Origin: Bacillota bacterium
Lineage (GTDB): Bacteria > Bacillota > Clostridia > Christensenellales > Aristaeellaceae
Reading direction: 5' to 3'
DNA length: 33,048 bases
Assembly (NCBI GenBank): GCA_023395615.1
Contig: JAEWYP010000063.1
Span: 1 to 33,048, forward strand
Under the pieces are notes generated by a model, which worked only from the letters and a program-made list of their open reading frames with translations, was not told the DNA's origin and searched no databases. Positions 25,240 through 32,923 of this stretch are shown piece after piece (position 1 is the first letter of the stretch; each line of letters opens with the position of its first letter). A program made the translations under genes and the position numbers.

Positions 25240-26139
25240 ATGAAAACCATATTTCGAGCACTGCTGCTTTTTGGGATGCTTCTGGCACTTGCTTTTCTGC
25301 TGCCCAGCGCGGCTCCGCTGTCCGCTGCTTTTGCGGAAACGGTATTGGCGCCGTTGCCCATTGACAATTCCGCCGGGCCCAAACCGGCGGAGGATCATTA
25401 CCTGGCGGATGGCTCCGGTTATCAGGATGACAGTCTGACGGTCAAAATCGAGCAGATTCGTCAATATGACACCAACATTATGGTGGCGCATATCCAGATC
25501 AGGGACGCATCCCAGATGCGTACGGCAATGGCTGGTTCCTTTGGTTCCACACGCGATATTCCTGCGGCGAAGCTGGCGGAGCGTTATCACGCTGTATTTG
25601 CAATGAACGGCGACTATTTCAATTTTTGCAGCGTTGGTTACATTGTCCGGCAGGGAAAACTGTATCGTAATAATCCCAAAGAGGGAAGCGATGTGCTGCT
25701 GATTGACGATCACGGTGATTTCCATATCGTGCAGGATGCGACTTCGGAGAAGATCGCGGCCTTTACCGGAACTGTCGTCAACTCCTTCAGTTTCGGACCC
25801 GCGCTGGTCGTGGACGGCGTGGCACAGTCGGTAACGAAAAACAACCATATTGTTTCCAGCGATGCAACACAGCGGATGATAATCGCGCAGACAGGGCCGC
25901 TTTCCTATTTATGCGTGGCGACGGAGGGACCGGAAAACACCGGCTCCGTTGGATTGACACTGGATCAGGCGGCGCAGCTGATGCAAAGCCTGGGGTGCGA
26001 GAACGCTTATAACCTGGATGGCGGAGGGTCTTCCACCATGGTGATGGACAACCAGAAGATCAATGCGCTGAGCACGCATAAGGTGCGCAATATCTGGGAT
26101 ATTCTGTACTTCGCTACGCTGGTACAACCTGCGCAATAA
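25240..26139 (+). CDS. Secreted phosphodiester glycosidase (NAGPA domain)
   Basis: The 299-aa exported protein starts at the ATG after GGGAGG. A signal peptide of about 32 residues (LLLFGMLLALAFLLPSAAPL then AAFAE) precedes the mature part. The NAGPA-type fold (PF09992, 'uncovering enzyme' family) is seen in VFAMNGDYFNFCSVGYIVRQG, FSFGPALVVDG, DATQRMIIAQTG and the signature AYNLDGGGSSTMVMD. Family members cleave GlcNAc from phosphodiester-linked sugars. In Gram-positive bacteria some act on wall teichoic acid or exopolysaccharide, as I recall. It is the first gene of a four-gene rightward envelope set. The next start is 29 bases on. Confidence 0.88.
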   Translation: MKTIFRALLLFGMLLALAFLLPSAAPLSAAFAETVLAPLPIDNSAGPKPAEDHYLADGSGYQDDSLTVKIEQIRQYDTNIMVAHIQIRDASQMRTAMAGSFGSTRDIPAAKLAERYHAVFAMNGDYFNFCSVGYIVRQGKLYRNNPKEGSDVLLIDDHGDFHIVQDATSEKIAAFTGTVVNSFSFGPALVVDGVAQSVTKNNHIVSSDATQRMIIAQTGPLSYLCVATEGPENTGSVGLTLDQAAQLMQSLGCENAYNLDGGGSSTMVMDNQKINALSTHKVRNIWDILYFATLVQPAQ

Positions 26140-26168
26140 GCCGTTTACAGGAAAAGAGGAGAAGGGCA

Positions 26169-27140
26169 TTGAACGAGCCGACGGCGTTGGGGTCGATATT
26201 CGGCATTGCGTTTTATCCGTATGGGATATGTGTGGCGCTTGCGGGAGGAATCGGCTGTCTGATCTTCATCAGGTTATGGAAAAAGGATCAAAACAGCACG
26301 GAGGATGGTTTCCTCTTTTTATGTTACGCGGTTATCGGTTGCCTTCTGCTGTCCCGTGCCGGGTATTGCGCCGTTCAGGCTGGCTTTCTGTCGGTGGATT
26401 ATTCCCCCCGGTTTATCTGGCAAATGCAGCTTGGGGGATACTCGCTGGTTGGGTCAATCGCCGGCCTGCTGGCAGCGGCCTGGCTCTTTGGCCGGACAAA
26501 ACGCCACAGGCAACCCTTTACCACCTTGCTGGACAGGGCTGCGCCTGCCGCGCTGTTTGTGCTTGCGGGGGAGCGGCTGGCAGAGTGCCTTACGCTGGAC
26601 GGTATCGGCGGGTATGTGGATAACCAGTCGCTGCAATGGTTTCCACTGGCGGTTCAGGATTGTTACGGCGATTATGTGATCCCCGTTTTCTTTTGGGAAT
26701 CGCTTACTGCGCTGGTGATTGCCATTGGTCTTCTGTTATGGATGCGCAATGGCAGGCGGGGGGATATCGCGCTGACAGCTGCGCTGTTTCTGGGCCTTAC
26801 GCAGATCCTGCTGGAAAGCCTGCGGGAAGATAACTATCTGCGTTTTGGGTTTGTGCGGGTCAACCAGCTGCTGGGGATCGGAATGGCGCTTTGGGCTGAA
26901 AGCCTGTGGCTGATCCGATTAAAACCGCATGCCTGGCCCGCGGCAGGGGTCTGTACGGTGCTCATAGGCAGTACGGCGTTTCTTGCCTGGAGTGAATATG
27001 CGCTGGACAAGACCGCGTATTCCAATCTGGCACTCTATTTTGGGATGGGCGTGGCACTGACCCTGCTGGCGGTTATGGGTATCATGCTTCGGAACCGATA
27101 TCCGGTTGTGGAGGAGGAGAAGTCGTTTGCAAAGGGTTAA
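26169..27140 (+). CDS. Divergent prolipoprotein diacylglyceryl transferase (Lgt)-like membrane protein
   Basis: The 323-aa polytopic protein has about seven to eight hydrophobic segments and the overall plan of the Lgt family: an N-terminal FGIAFYPYGICVALAGGIG, a QLGGYSLVGSIAGLLAA segment where Lgt has its HGG loop, AGERLAECLTLDGIGGYVDN near the usual GRxGNFxNxE signature, and ESLREDNYLRFGFVRVNQLL near the last conserved region. The usual catalytic His (HGG) and the GRxGNF arginine context are not preserved, so normal lipoprotein modification is doubtful. It may have another lipid-transfer or scaffold role. The TTG start follows AGAGGAG. Its 3' end overlaps the first CapA gene by 14 bases. 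Confidence 0.72.
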   Translation: MNEPTALGSIFGIAFYPYGICVALAGGIGCLIFIRLWKKDQNSTEDGFLFLCYAVIGCLLLSRAGYCAVQAGFLSVDYSPRFIWQMQLGGYSLVGSIAGLLAAAWLFGRTKRHRQPFTTLLDRAAPAALFVLAGERLAECLTLDGIGGYVDNQSLQWFPLAVQDCYGDYVIPVFFWESLTALVIAIGLLLWMRNGRRGDIALTAALFLGLTQILLESLREDNYLRFGFVRVNQLLGIGMALWAESLWLIRLKPHAWPAAGVCTVLIGSTAFLAWSEYALDKTAYSNLALYFGMGVALTLLAVMGIMLRNRYPVVEEEKSFAKG

Positions 27141-28179
27141 GAACCTGTTGCTCTGTACGCTGGCAGCTCTGCTTTTTTGCGGCGGGGCTCGTGCGGAGAA
27201 ACAGATTGTGCTGACTTTCGTGGGGGATTGCACCGTGGGCTGCGAAGAGACGATGCGCTATTCGGACGAGTCGTTCGTCGCTTACGCCCAACGCGAGGGA
27301 TACGGCTACTTTCTGGCAAAAATGAAAACTTTCTTTGAACAGGATGACCTTACGGTTGGCAATTTTGAAGGTGTCCTGAAAGATACGCCATATGGAGCGG
27401 TCAATAAAAGGTACTGTTTCCGTGGGCAGCCGGATTATACGCAAATCCTTGCCCTTGGCAGCATGGAGGCGGTGAACCTTGCCAATAATCACTCCGGCGA
27501 TTACGGCAATAAGGGTCGGCAAACGACGCTGGAAGCCCTGAACGCGGCAGGAATCGCAAGCTTTGGCAACGGAAGCTACTACCTGTATGAGAAAGACGGT
27601 ATTAAAATCGCCTTTTGCGGCTTCTGGGGCGTAGGGTTTAATAAACGGGCCGATATGGCCGCCCAGGTGCGGGCGCTGAAGGCAGCGGGCGCAAACGCTG
27701 TGATATGCGCTCTGCACTTTGGCGAGGAATACGCAACCTATCACAGCAATGTACAGGCGAAGGTGGCCCATGCGATGATCGATGCCGGCGCGGACCTTGT
27801 TGTGGGGCATCATCCCCATGTGGTGCAGGGGATGGAGGAGTATCAGAGCCGTTCGATTTTCTACAGCATCGGCAATTTTCTGTTTGGAGGGAACGCCGCC
27901 GTGCGTGCCAACGAAAGTCTGGTACCACGCGTTACCCTGCGCTTTACCGATGACGGGCAGTATATTGGACAACAAGTAACACTTTACCCGGCAAACATTT
28001 CCGGGGACCCGGAACGAAACGATTATCAGCCCCGACTGGTTACCGGTGATGCGGCCAATGCCGTCTATGCCCGTTTGGATAAGGACAGTGCCGCACTGAA
28101 AACAAACTATACGCAGACGGACGAATGCAGAACCTATCCGTTTCTGGCCGCGGAACCGAGCGCGGAGGCCGCCCGATGA
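27127..28179 (+). CDS. CapA family protein (poly-gamma-glutamate synthesis type)
   Basis: This is a 350-aa exported protein. I chose the TTG at 27127, seven bases after GGAGGAGGAG. A signal sequence (VKNLLLCTLAALLFCGGARA) leads into a CapA/PgsA metallophosphatase-like fold (PF09587): LTFVGDCTVGCEE, FEGVLKDTP, NLANNHSGDYGNKG, ALHFGEEYATYHSN and the conserved VVGHHPHVVQGMEEYQSR with IGNFLFGG. Family members help make or export poly-gamma-glutamate capsules, but no CapB/CapC ligase is visible here, so another envelope polymer is possible. It overlaps both neighbours (14 bases upstream, ATGA downstream), so the set is translated as a coupled unit. Confidence 0.88.
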   Translation: MQRVKNLLLCTLAALLFCGGARAEKQIVLTFVGDCTVGCEETMRYSDESFVAYAQREGYGYFLAKMKTFFEQDDLTVGNFEGVLKDTPYGAVNKRYCFRGQPDYTQILALGSMEAVNLANNHSGDYGNKGRQTTLEALNAAGIASFGNGSYYLYEKDGIKIAFCGFWGVGFNKRADMAAQVRALKAAGANAVICALHFGEEYATYHSNVQAKVAHAMIDAGADLVVGHHPHVVQGMEEYQSRSIFYSIGNFLFGGNAAVRANESLVPRVTLRFTDDGQYIGQQVTLYPANISGDPERNDYQPRLVTGDAANAVYARLDKDSAALKTNYTQTDECRTYPFLAAEPSAEAAR

Positions 28180-30152
28180 GGCGGGCCGCGATTACGGCCT
28201 TTCTGCTGGCCGTGGTTTTTTCAATGCTGCTTCTGCTGCCTGCTGTGGCAGAAGAAACGCCGAGGGGATATGTCAAGGGGCAAGGCTATCAGTATTATCA
28301 ATTTGGTTCTTACCCGCAGGGAAAAAAGGGAGAAACAGCGCCGCTGCTCTGGCGCGCGCTGCAAGTGGAAGATCAAAAAATCCTGCTGATGACCGAGTAT
28401 GTGATTGACGAGCAACAAGTGATATTTGAAACGGATCAAACGATCATTCAACAGCACGCATACCGCCGGATCAGCAATTTTGCCCAGAGTGATCTTTGCG
28501 GGTGGATGAACACAACCATGCTTTCAGCTGTGGTGGGGAAGAGCGGCTTGGATCAGGCGCTGATCAGCGGAGAGTACGGAAAGTTGATTTTGCTCTCGGA
28601 TGACCAGATGCTGCGGGCCGATTATGGGTTCAGCGCCGCGCGTTATGGTGTGAACCCCACCCGCCAGGCGGAAGCGACGGCTTATGCCGTAAGCCGGGGC
28701 GTCTATCGCGATGTGAGCGGCTTTTCTCCCTACTGGGTAGCGAATGTAAAAGCGGCGGAGGGGTATAAACTGCAGATCGTCGGTTATAACGGGCACCTGA
28801 GCTACGGTGCCTACACAAGAACCGACATCGGGATTCGCCCTGCTGTGCAGCTGGATTTAAGCAGGGTGAATATTATCGCCGGGGATGGAAGCAGGAAAGC
28901 GCCCTTTCAAATCAGCTATGCTGGCGGAACAAAGGAAGAGACAAACGGAGCGACCTCGAACCAGGAGACAGTCGCGACGTTGGAACCCCGGGAGACGGGG
29001 GCAGGCAGTGACCCGATCAATAAGCTTAGCAAAGAGAAAACCGATCAAAATGCGATACAGGCTTCTGCTGAACCAACGGAAGAAGCAAGCGTATCGGAAA
29101 CGCCTGCTCCGGAAAGTAAAGAGGATGAGGATTTTCGTGCGGACCCTTCAGGTGATACGACGGCAACCCTTTCACTGCTTGGCGATTGCAGCATCGGGGA
29201 TGCCTATCGAGTGCGAAAGAAAGCGTCCAGCCTGACCAGCGTAATTACCGAGAAGGGTAAGGCATGGCCTTTCGCGCAGGTGAGCGAAATACTGAAAACC
29301 GATGATCTGACCGCGGCAAACCTGGAGGTATGTCTGACCGAAAGTACAAAACCGATCGATATTCTGTATCCGATGATTGCGCCGCCGGAAAACGCGGAGG
29401 TGCTTGCGCAGGGCGGCGTGGAGATTGTAAATACGGTCAATAATCATAGCTTTGATTTTGGTACGCAGGGGTATGATGATACACTGACGTCGCTGGACAG
29501 CGCGAACATCCTGCATTTTGGCACCGCGATCCGCGGAGGTAAGGCCTACTCTGATCTTACCGCTATTGTGGATGCGAAGGGGATTCGCTTCGGATTCATA
29601 GGGTTCAGCTATCCGCAACTCAAAACGCTGGAAGCCATCGGAGAAAGAATAAAAGCCCTGCGGGCGGAAGGCTGCGATGTGGTGGTTGTCAGCCTTCATT
29701 GGGGCCGGGAAACCTTCGTTACGCCCAGCGTATGGCAAACCGAGTATGCGCGCGAAGTGATCGATCTGGGAGCGGACGTAGTGTGGGGGCATCATCCGCA
29801 TGTGTTGCAACCAATCCAGTTTTATCACGGGAAACCGGTCCTCTTCAGCACCGGGAATTTCGTGTTTGCGACCATGAGCGACGTGGACCCCTCTACTGGT
29901 ATTTTTCAGCTGCAATATGAAAAAACAGAGACAGGCGCAGTATTGCGCAGCCTGACCGTTCTCCCCTGCCTTACACAGACCAGCGGGAGTTATCAGCCCT
30001 ATCCTGTTACGGATAAGGATGGGATGCAGGCAATATGGAAACTGCTTCGCTATACAAAAACATATGAAGGGTATCAAAACCTGCCGGAGAGTTTTCTGAC
30101 CACCGGAATTGTGAAGTTGCAGGCGGATGGAACCATTACGGAGGAAGAATAG
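28176..30152 (+). CDS. Two-domain exported protein: DUF6273-like domain fused to CapA domain
   Basis: The 658-aa protein starts at an ATG that overlaps the previous stop (ATGA). After the signal peptide (ITAFLLAVVFSMLLLLPAVA) comes a domain of about 220 residues with YYQFGSYPQGKKGETAPLLW, ILLMTEYVID, LILLSDDQMLRADYGF and DIGIRPAVQLDL. This pattern fits DUF6273, which is common in clostridial surface proteins (recalled, moderate certainty). A linker rich in Glu, Thr and Ser (about 255-340) leads to a second CapA domain: LSLLGDCSIGDAYRV, TAANLEVCLTE, NTVNNHSFDFGTQGYDD, SLHWGRETFVTPS, VVWGHHPHVLQPIQFYHGKP and FSTGNFVFA. The CapA half is clearly homologous to the preceding gene, suggesting duplication followed by domain gain. 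It ends the operon. Confidence 0.85.
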   Translation: MRRAAITAFLLAVVFSMLLLLPAVAEETPRGYVKGQGYQYYQFGSYPQGKKGETAPLLWRALQVEDQKILLMTEYVIDEQQVIFETDQTIIQQHAYRRISNFAQSDLCGWMNTTMLSAVVGKSGLDQALISGEYGKLILLSDDQMLRADYGFSAARYGVNPTRQAEATAYAVSRGVYRDVSGFSPYWVANVKAAEGYKLQIVGYNGHLSYGAYTRTDIGIRPAVQLDLSRVNIIAGDGSRKAPFQISYAGGTKEETNGATSNQETVATLEPRETGAGSDPINKLSKEKTDQNAIQASAEPTEEASVSETPAPESKEDEDFRADPSGDTTATLSLLGDCSIGDAYRVRKKASSLTSVITEKGKAWPFAQVSEILKTDDLTAANLEVCLTESTKPIDILYPMIAPPENAEVLAQGGVEIVNTVNNHSFDFGTQGYDDTLTSLDSANILHFGTAIRGGKAYSDLTAIVDAKGIRFGFIGFSYPQLKTLEAIGERIKALRAEGCDVVVVSLHWGRETFVTPSVWQTEYAREVIDLGADVVWGHHPHVLQPIQFYHGKPVLFSTGNFVFATMSDVDPSTGIFQLQYEKTETGAVLRSLTVLPCLTQTSGSYQPYPVTDKDGMQAIWKLLRYTKTYEGYQNLPESFLTTGIVKLQADGTITEEE

Positions 30153-30257
30153 ACGCCCTGAAAACGGACTGCAGGCGAGGGCGAATACGCTTCCGGATCG
30201 CTTTCTGCGTCGAAATTGCCGGCAGTGTTATGCAGCAGAACATTCCGGATAGATATA

Positions 30258-30297
30258 AAAAGAATCCGTGCTCCTTACGGAATACACGGATTCTTTT
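30258..30297. terminator. Bidirectional terminator between convergent operons
   Basis: AAAAGAATCCGTG (30258-30270) pairs with CACGGATTCTTTT (30285-30297), flanked by A's and T's on both sides. It closes the CapA operon and the leftward rplK-rplA unit. A second small hairpin, CACGGCG/CGCCGTG (30311-30330), lies just after the rplA stop. Confidence 0.88.
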
Positions 30298-30335
30298 CAT
30301 ATCGGACTGCCACGGCGCGATAACGCCGTGCAGAC

Positions 30336-31025
30336 TTAGAACTTCATCGGGTTCAGCTTGATGGACGGGCCCATGGTGGAGCTGATATAAAGCGAGCGGA
30401 CGTAGATGCCCTTCGCGGTAGAGGGCTTCGCCTTATTAATAGCATCCATCAGCGCCTTCAGGTTTTCGCCCAGCTTTTCAGGGCCGAAAGAGGCTTTGCC
30501 GACGGGGCAGTGGATAATAGCGGTTTTGTCCACGCGATACTCTACCTTACCGGCTTTGATATCGTTGATGGCTTTCGTCAGATCCATCGTAACCGTGCCG
30601 GACTTCGGGTTCGGCATCAGGCCTTTGGGGCCCAGCACACGGCCGATACGGCCGATGATACCCATCATATCCGGAGTAGCGACGATTACGTCGTAACCGA
30701 ACCAGTTCTCGGTCTGGATCTTCTGCACCATTTCTTCGCCGCCGACGAAATCCGCGCCCGCAGCCTCGGCTTCTTTCACCTTGTCGCCCTTGGTAATCGC
30801 CAGCACGCGGATCACGCGGCCGGTGCCATGGGGCAGTACGACGGCGCCGCGAACCTGCTGGTCCGCATGGCGGGGGTCTACGCCCAGACGGCAGGAGATT
30901 TCAACGGTCTCGTCAAACTTGGCCTTGCTGGTTTTGCAAACGAGGTCGCAGGCCTCCTCGGGGTCGTAAGCCTTCAGGGGATCAAGCAGCTTTACGCTGT
31001 CTACATAATGCTTTCCGTGTTTCAT
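30336..31025 (-). CDS. rplA: 50S ribosomal protein L1
   Basis: The 229-aa protein forms the mobile L1 stalk of the large subunit near the E site and also represses its own operon by binding the mRNA leader. The sequence is typical: KHYVDSVKLLDPLKAYDPEEA at the start, the family signature IIGRIGRVLGPKGLMPNPKSGT and STMGPSIKLNP at the end. The ATG follows GGGAGG. It lies 68 bases after rplK. A terminator follows, and the usual rplJ-rplL pair is not next to it. Confidence 0.98.
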   Translation of the reverse strand: MKHGKHYVDSVKLLDPLKAYDPEEACDLVCKTSKAKFDETVEISCRLGVDPRHADQQVRGAVVLPHGTGRVIRVLAITKGDKVKEAEAAGADFVGGEEMVQKIQTENWFGYDVIVATPDMMGIIGRIGRVLGPKGLMPNPKSGTVTMDLTKAINDIKAGKVEYRVDKTAIIHCPVGKASFGPEKLGENLKALMDAINKAKPSTAKGIYVRSLYISSTMGPSIKLNPMKF

Positions 31026-31093
31026 TGTTCAATTCCTCCCTGTGGTCGTAACGGCACAATGTCCTCCCACAAACGTTTAGGGTTTTCCGGCGG

Positions 31094-31519
31094 TTATTCC
31101 TCTACCGTGATGCCCATTGAACGGGCAGTGCCACGCACCATGCTCTCGATGCTGGCGATCTCGGTGGCGTTTTCGTCGGGCAGTTTGATCTCAGCGATCT
31201 TATGCACCTGCTCTTTGGTGAGCATGCCGACTTTGTCACGGTTGGGGCGGCCGCTGGCGTGTTCGATGCCCAGTTCCTTCTTGATCAGAACGGGAACGGG
31301 CGGCGTTTTGGTGATGAAGGTAAACGTACGGTCGGAATATACGGTGATGACGACGGGGATAATCATACCGGCTTCCTTAGCCGTGCGCTCGTTGAACTCT
31401 TTGCAGAAACCCGGAATGTTCACGCCGTGCTGACCCAGCGCGGGGCCGATCGGCGGCGCGGGCGTCGCCTTGGCGGCGGGAACCTGCAGCTTGATAAGGG
31501 ATTGCACTTTCTTTGCCAT
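31094..31519 (-). CDS. rplK: 50S ribosomal protein L11
   Basis: The 141-aa protein binds 23S rRNA in the GTPase centre. Typical parts are KLQVPAAKATPAPPIGPALGQHGVNIPGFCKEFN, the TPPVPVLIKKE linker region and GTARSMGI at the end. The ATG follows GAGGAGG. It is the first gene of the L11-L1 unit, with an L1-binding element in its leader and 222 bases separating it from nusG. Confidence 0.98.
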   Translation of the reverse strand: MAKKVQSLIKLQVPAAKATPAPPIGPALGQHGVNIPGFCKEFNERTAKEAGMIIPVVITVYSDRTFTFITKTPPVPVLIKKELGIEHASGRPNRDKVGMLTKEQVHKIAEIKLPDENATEIASIESMVRGTARSMGITVEE

Positions 31520-31541
31520 GGTAATGGAACCTCCTCAATCT

Positions 31542-31573
31542 GTGGTAATGCGGAACGTTGCCGTTCCTCCCAC
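31542..31573 (-). promoter_or_regulatory. L1-binding leader element of the rplK-rplA mRNA
   Basis: On the minus strand GTGGGA opens a hairpin GGAACG-GCAA-CGTTCC and is closed by GCATTACCAC. This gives a GTGG/CCAC stem, an asymmetric inner loop and a GNRA-capped stem just before the rplK ribosome binding site. It matches the L1 operator, which mimics the 23S rRNA L1 site (established for L11-L1 operons). L1 in excess would block translation of both genes. Confidence 0.75.
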
Positions 31574-31741
31574 GACCCTGCGCCTGGAACGAGAGCCGAA
31601 GCTTCGCGACGACGCAGAGTGTAGCGGCGGTTGCCCGCCTAAAGAGAATGCCCTGAAAGCGATAAACGCTTTGGACAACGAAGGGATTTCCCGCAGAATA
31701 CCTGCGGAGAGCTTGCCCGGCCCTGTCGGCAGGGGAGAAGC

Positions 31742-32275
31742 TCAGACTTTGACCACGTCTTGCAGGTCGACTTCCACAGGCATTTCGCGACCCAGAAACA
31801 TCTTAACCTTTACGGTCAGTTTCTGGCGCACGGTGTCCACGTCTTCCACCACGCCTGTAAAGTTTTCCAACGGCCCGGAAAGGATGCGAACCTCTTCGCC
31901 GATGGCAATGCCGAACTCCACGCTGTTGACCTGTGTGGAGAGCATCATATCTACCTCTTCGGGTGTTAAGGCGACGGGTTTACTGTCGGGGCCGACAAAG
32001 CCGGTCACCCCGCGCGTGTTGCGCACCAGATACCAGCTTTCGCTGGTCTCTATCATATGCACAAGCACATAACCGGGGTATACTTTGCGCTGGCTTTTTA
32101 CACGGCGATTGTTTTTGATCTCCACAACGTCCTCAACGGGGACGCGGACATCGAGAATCAAATCCTGCATGCCGTTGTTTTCGACAGATTTCTCGATATT
32201 ATCCTTAACCTTGTTTTCATAGCCCGAATAGGTATGTACGACATACCAGCAGGGCTCCTTGCTTTTCTCGGCCAT
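31742..32275 (-). CDS. nusG: Transcription termination/antitermination factor NusG
   Basis: The 177-aa protein binds RNA polymerase and couples it to Rho or the ribosome. The N-terminal NGN domain has WYVVHTYSGYENKVKDNIE and VYPGYVLVHM. A linker (LTPEEVDMMLS) leads to a KOW domain with GEEVRILSGPLENFTGVVED. Length and order are normal. The ATG follows AAAGGAG and lies 11 bases after secE. Confidence 0.97.
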   Translation of the reverse strand: MAEKSKEPCWYVVHTYSGYENKVKDNIEKSVENNGMQDLILDVRVPVEDVVEIKNNRRVKSQRKVYPGYVLVHMIETSESWYLVRNTRGVTGFVGPDSKPVALTPEEVDMMLSTQVNSVEFGIAIGEEVRILSGPLENFTGVVEDVDTVRQKLTVKVKMFLGREMPVEVDLQDVVKV

Positions 32276-32286
32276 TGCGATCTCCT

Positions 32287-32562
32287 TTATGCCTTGGAGG
32301 ACATGATCAGGTTAACCAACGCGGAAGCACCCATGTCCAGCAAGCCGATGATTACCATCAGGAAGATCATCATCAGCACGACGATGATGGTGTAATTGAT
32401 CAGCTTGTCCTTCGTGGGCCAAGTGACCTTTTTCAGCTCGTGCCACATGTTTTTGAACGCGACGCCGATCTTCACGAAGAAGTTTACGAAACCGCGGCCA
32501 AAACGTACGAAGAAGTTCGGCTTCTTCGCTTTAACGGGCACAGCCTTTTTCTCGTCAGCCAT
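32287..32562 (-). CDS. secE: Preprotein translocase subunit SecE
   Basis: The 91-aa subunit clamps SecY in the membrane. It has a basic N-terminus (DEKKAVPVKAKKPNFFVRF), the conserved amphipathic HELKKVTWPTKDKLINYT and one membrane segment IIVVLMMIFLMVIIGLLDMG, the single-helix form common in Gram-positive bacteria. I prefer the ATG at 32562 (GGAG eight bases upstream) to the GTG nine bases earlier. Confidence 0.95.
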   Translation of the reverse strand: MADEKKAVPVKAKKPNFFVRFGRGFVNFFVKIGVAFKNMWHELKKVTWPTKDKLINYTIIVVLMMIFLMVIIGLLDMGASALVNLIMSSKA

Positions 32563-32589
32563 GTCATTCACTCCTTCTCGTCGTGCTAG

Positions 32590-32751
32590 TTACTTCGTTT
32601 CGCGATGAAGCGTGTGCTTTTTGCAGAAACGGCAGTATTTGTTCAGCTCGATGCGATCGGGGGTGTTTTTCTTGTTCTTCATGGAGTTGTAATTGCGCTG
32701 TTTGCACTCGGTGCAAGCCAGCATGACCTTGCTGCGGGCAACGCTCGCCAT
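32590..32751 (-). CDS. rpmG: 50S ribosomal protein L33
   Basis: A 53-aa protein that begins MASVARSKVMLACTECKQRN and ends CRFCKKHTLHRETK. Two CxxC pairs (CTEC and CRFC) make it the zinc-binding form. The ATG follows GGAGG. It sits in the usual place between tuf and secE. Confidence 0.95.
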   Translation of the reverse strand: MASVARSKVMLACTECKQRNYNSMKNKKNTPDRIELNKYCRFCKKHTLHRETK

Positions 32752-32844
32752 GTCCGCCACCTCCTACTGTGGGGTATTCAAGCCTACGGGCAACCGCTTA
32801 CGCGTTTGCCAGGGCGGTATTAACATCCGGTTCTACCCGCGACG

Positions 32845-32868
32845 CGCCCTTTCCGGTGGGAAAGGGCG
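32845..32868. other. Ten-base-pair hairpin between tuf and rpmG
   Basis: CGCCCTTTCC (32845-32854) and GGAAAGGGCG (32859-32868) form a perfect stem with a four-base loop. There is no T tract on either strand, so it may be an RNA processing or attenuating stem rather than a full terminator. No tRNA gene is present in 32752-32923. Confidence 0.55.
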
Positions 32869-32923
32869 ACGTCAGGGGCAATGCGGCAGAGTGCCACACA
32901 AACCGATGAGTGAAGCGATTCGC

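Noticed and set aside
32752..32923. Possible tRNA gene between tuf and rpmG
   Set aside because: tRNA genes are common near here in Clostridia, but neither strand shows a T-loop such as GGTTCRA with matching acceptor arms.
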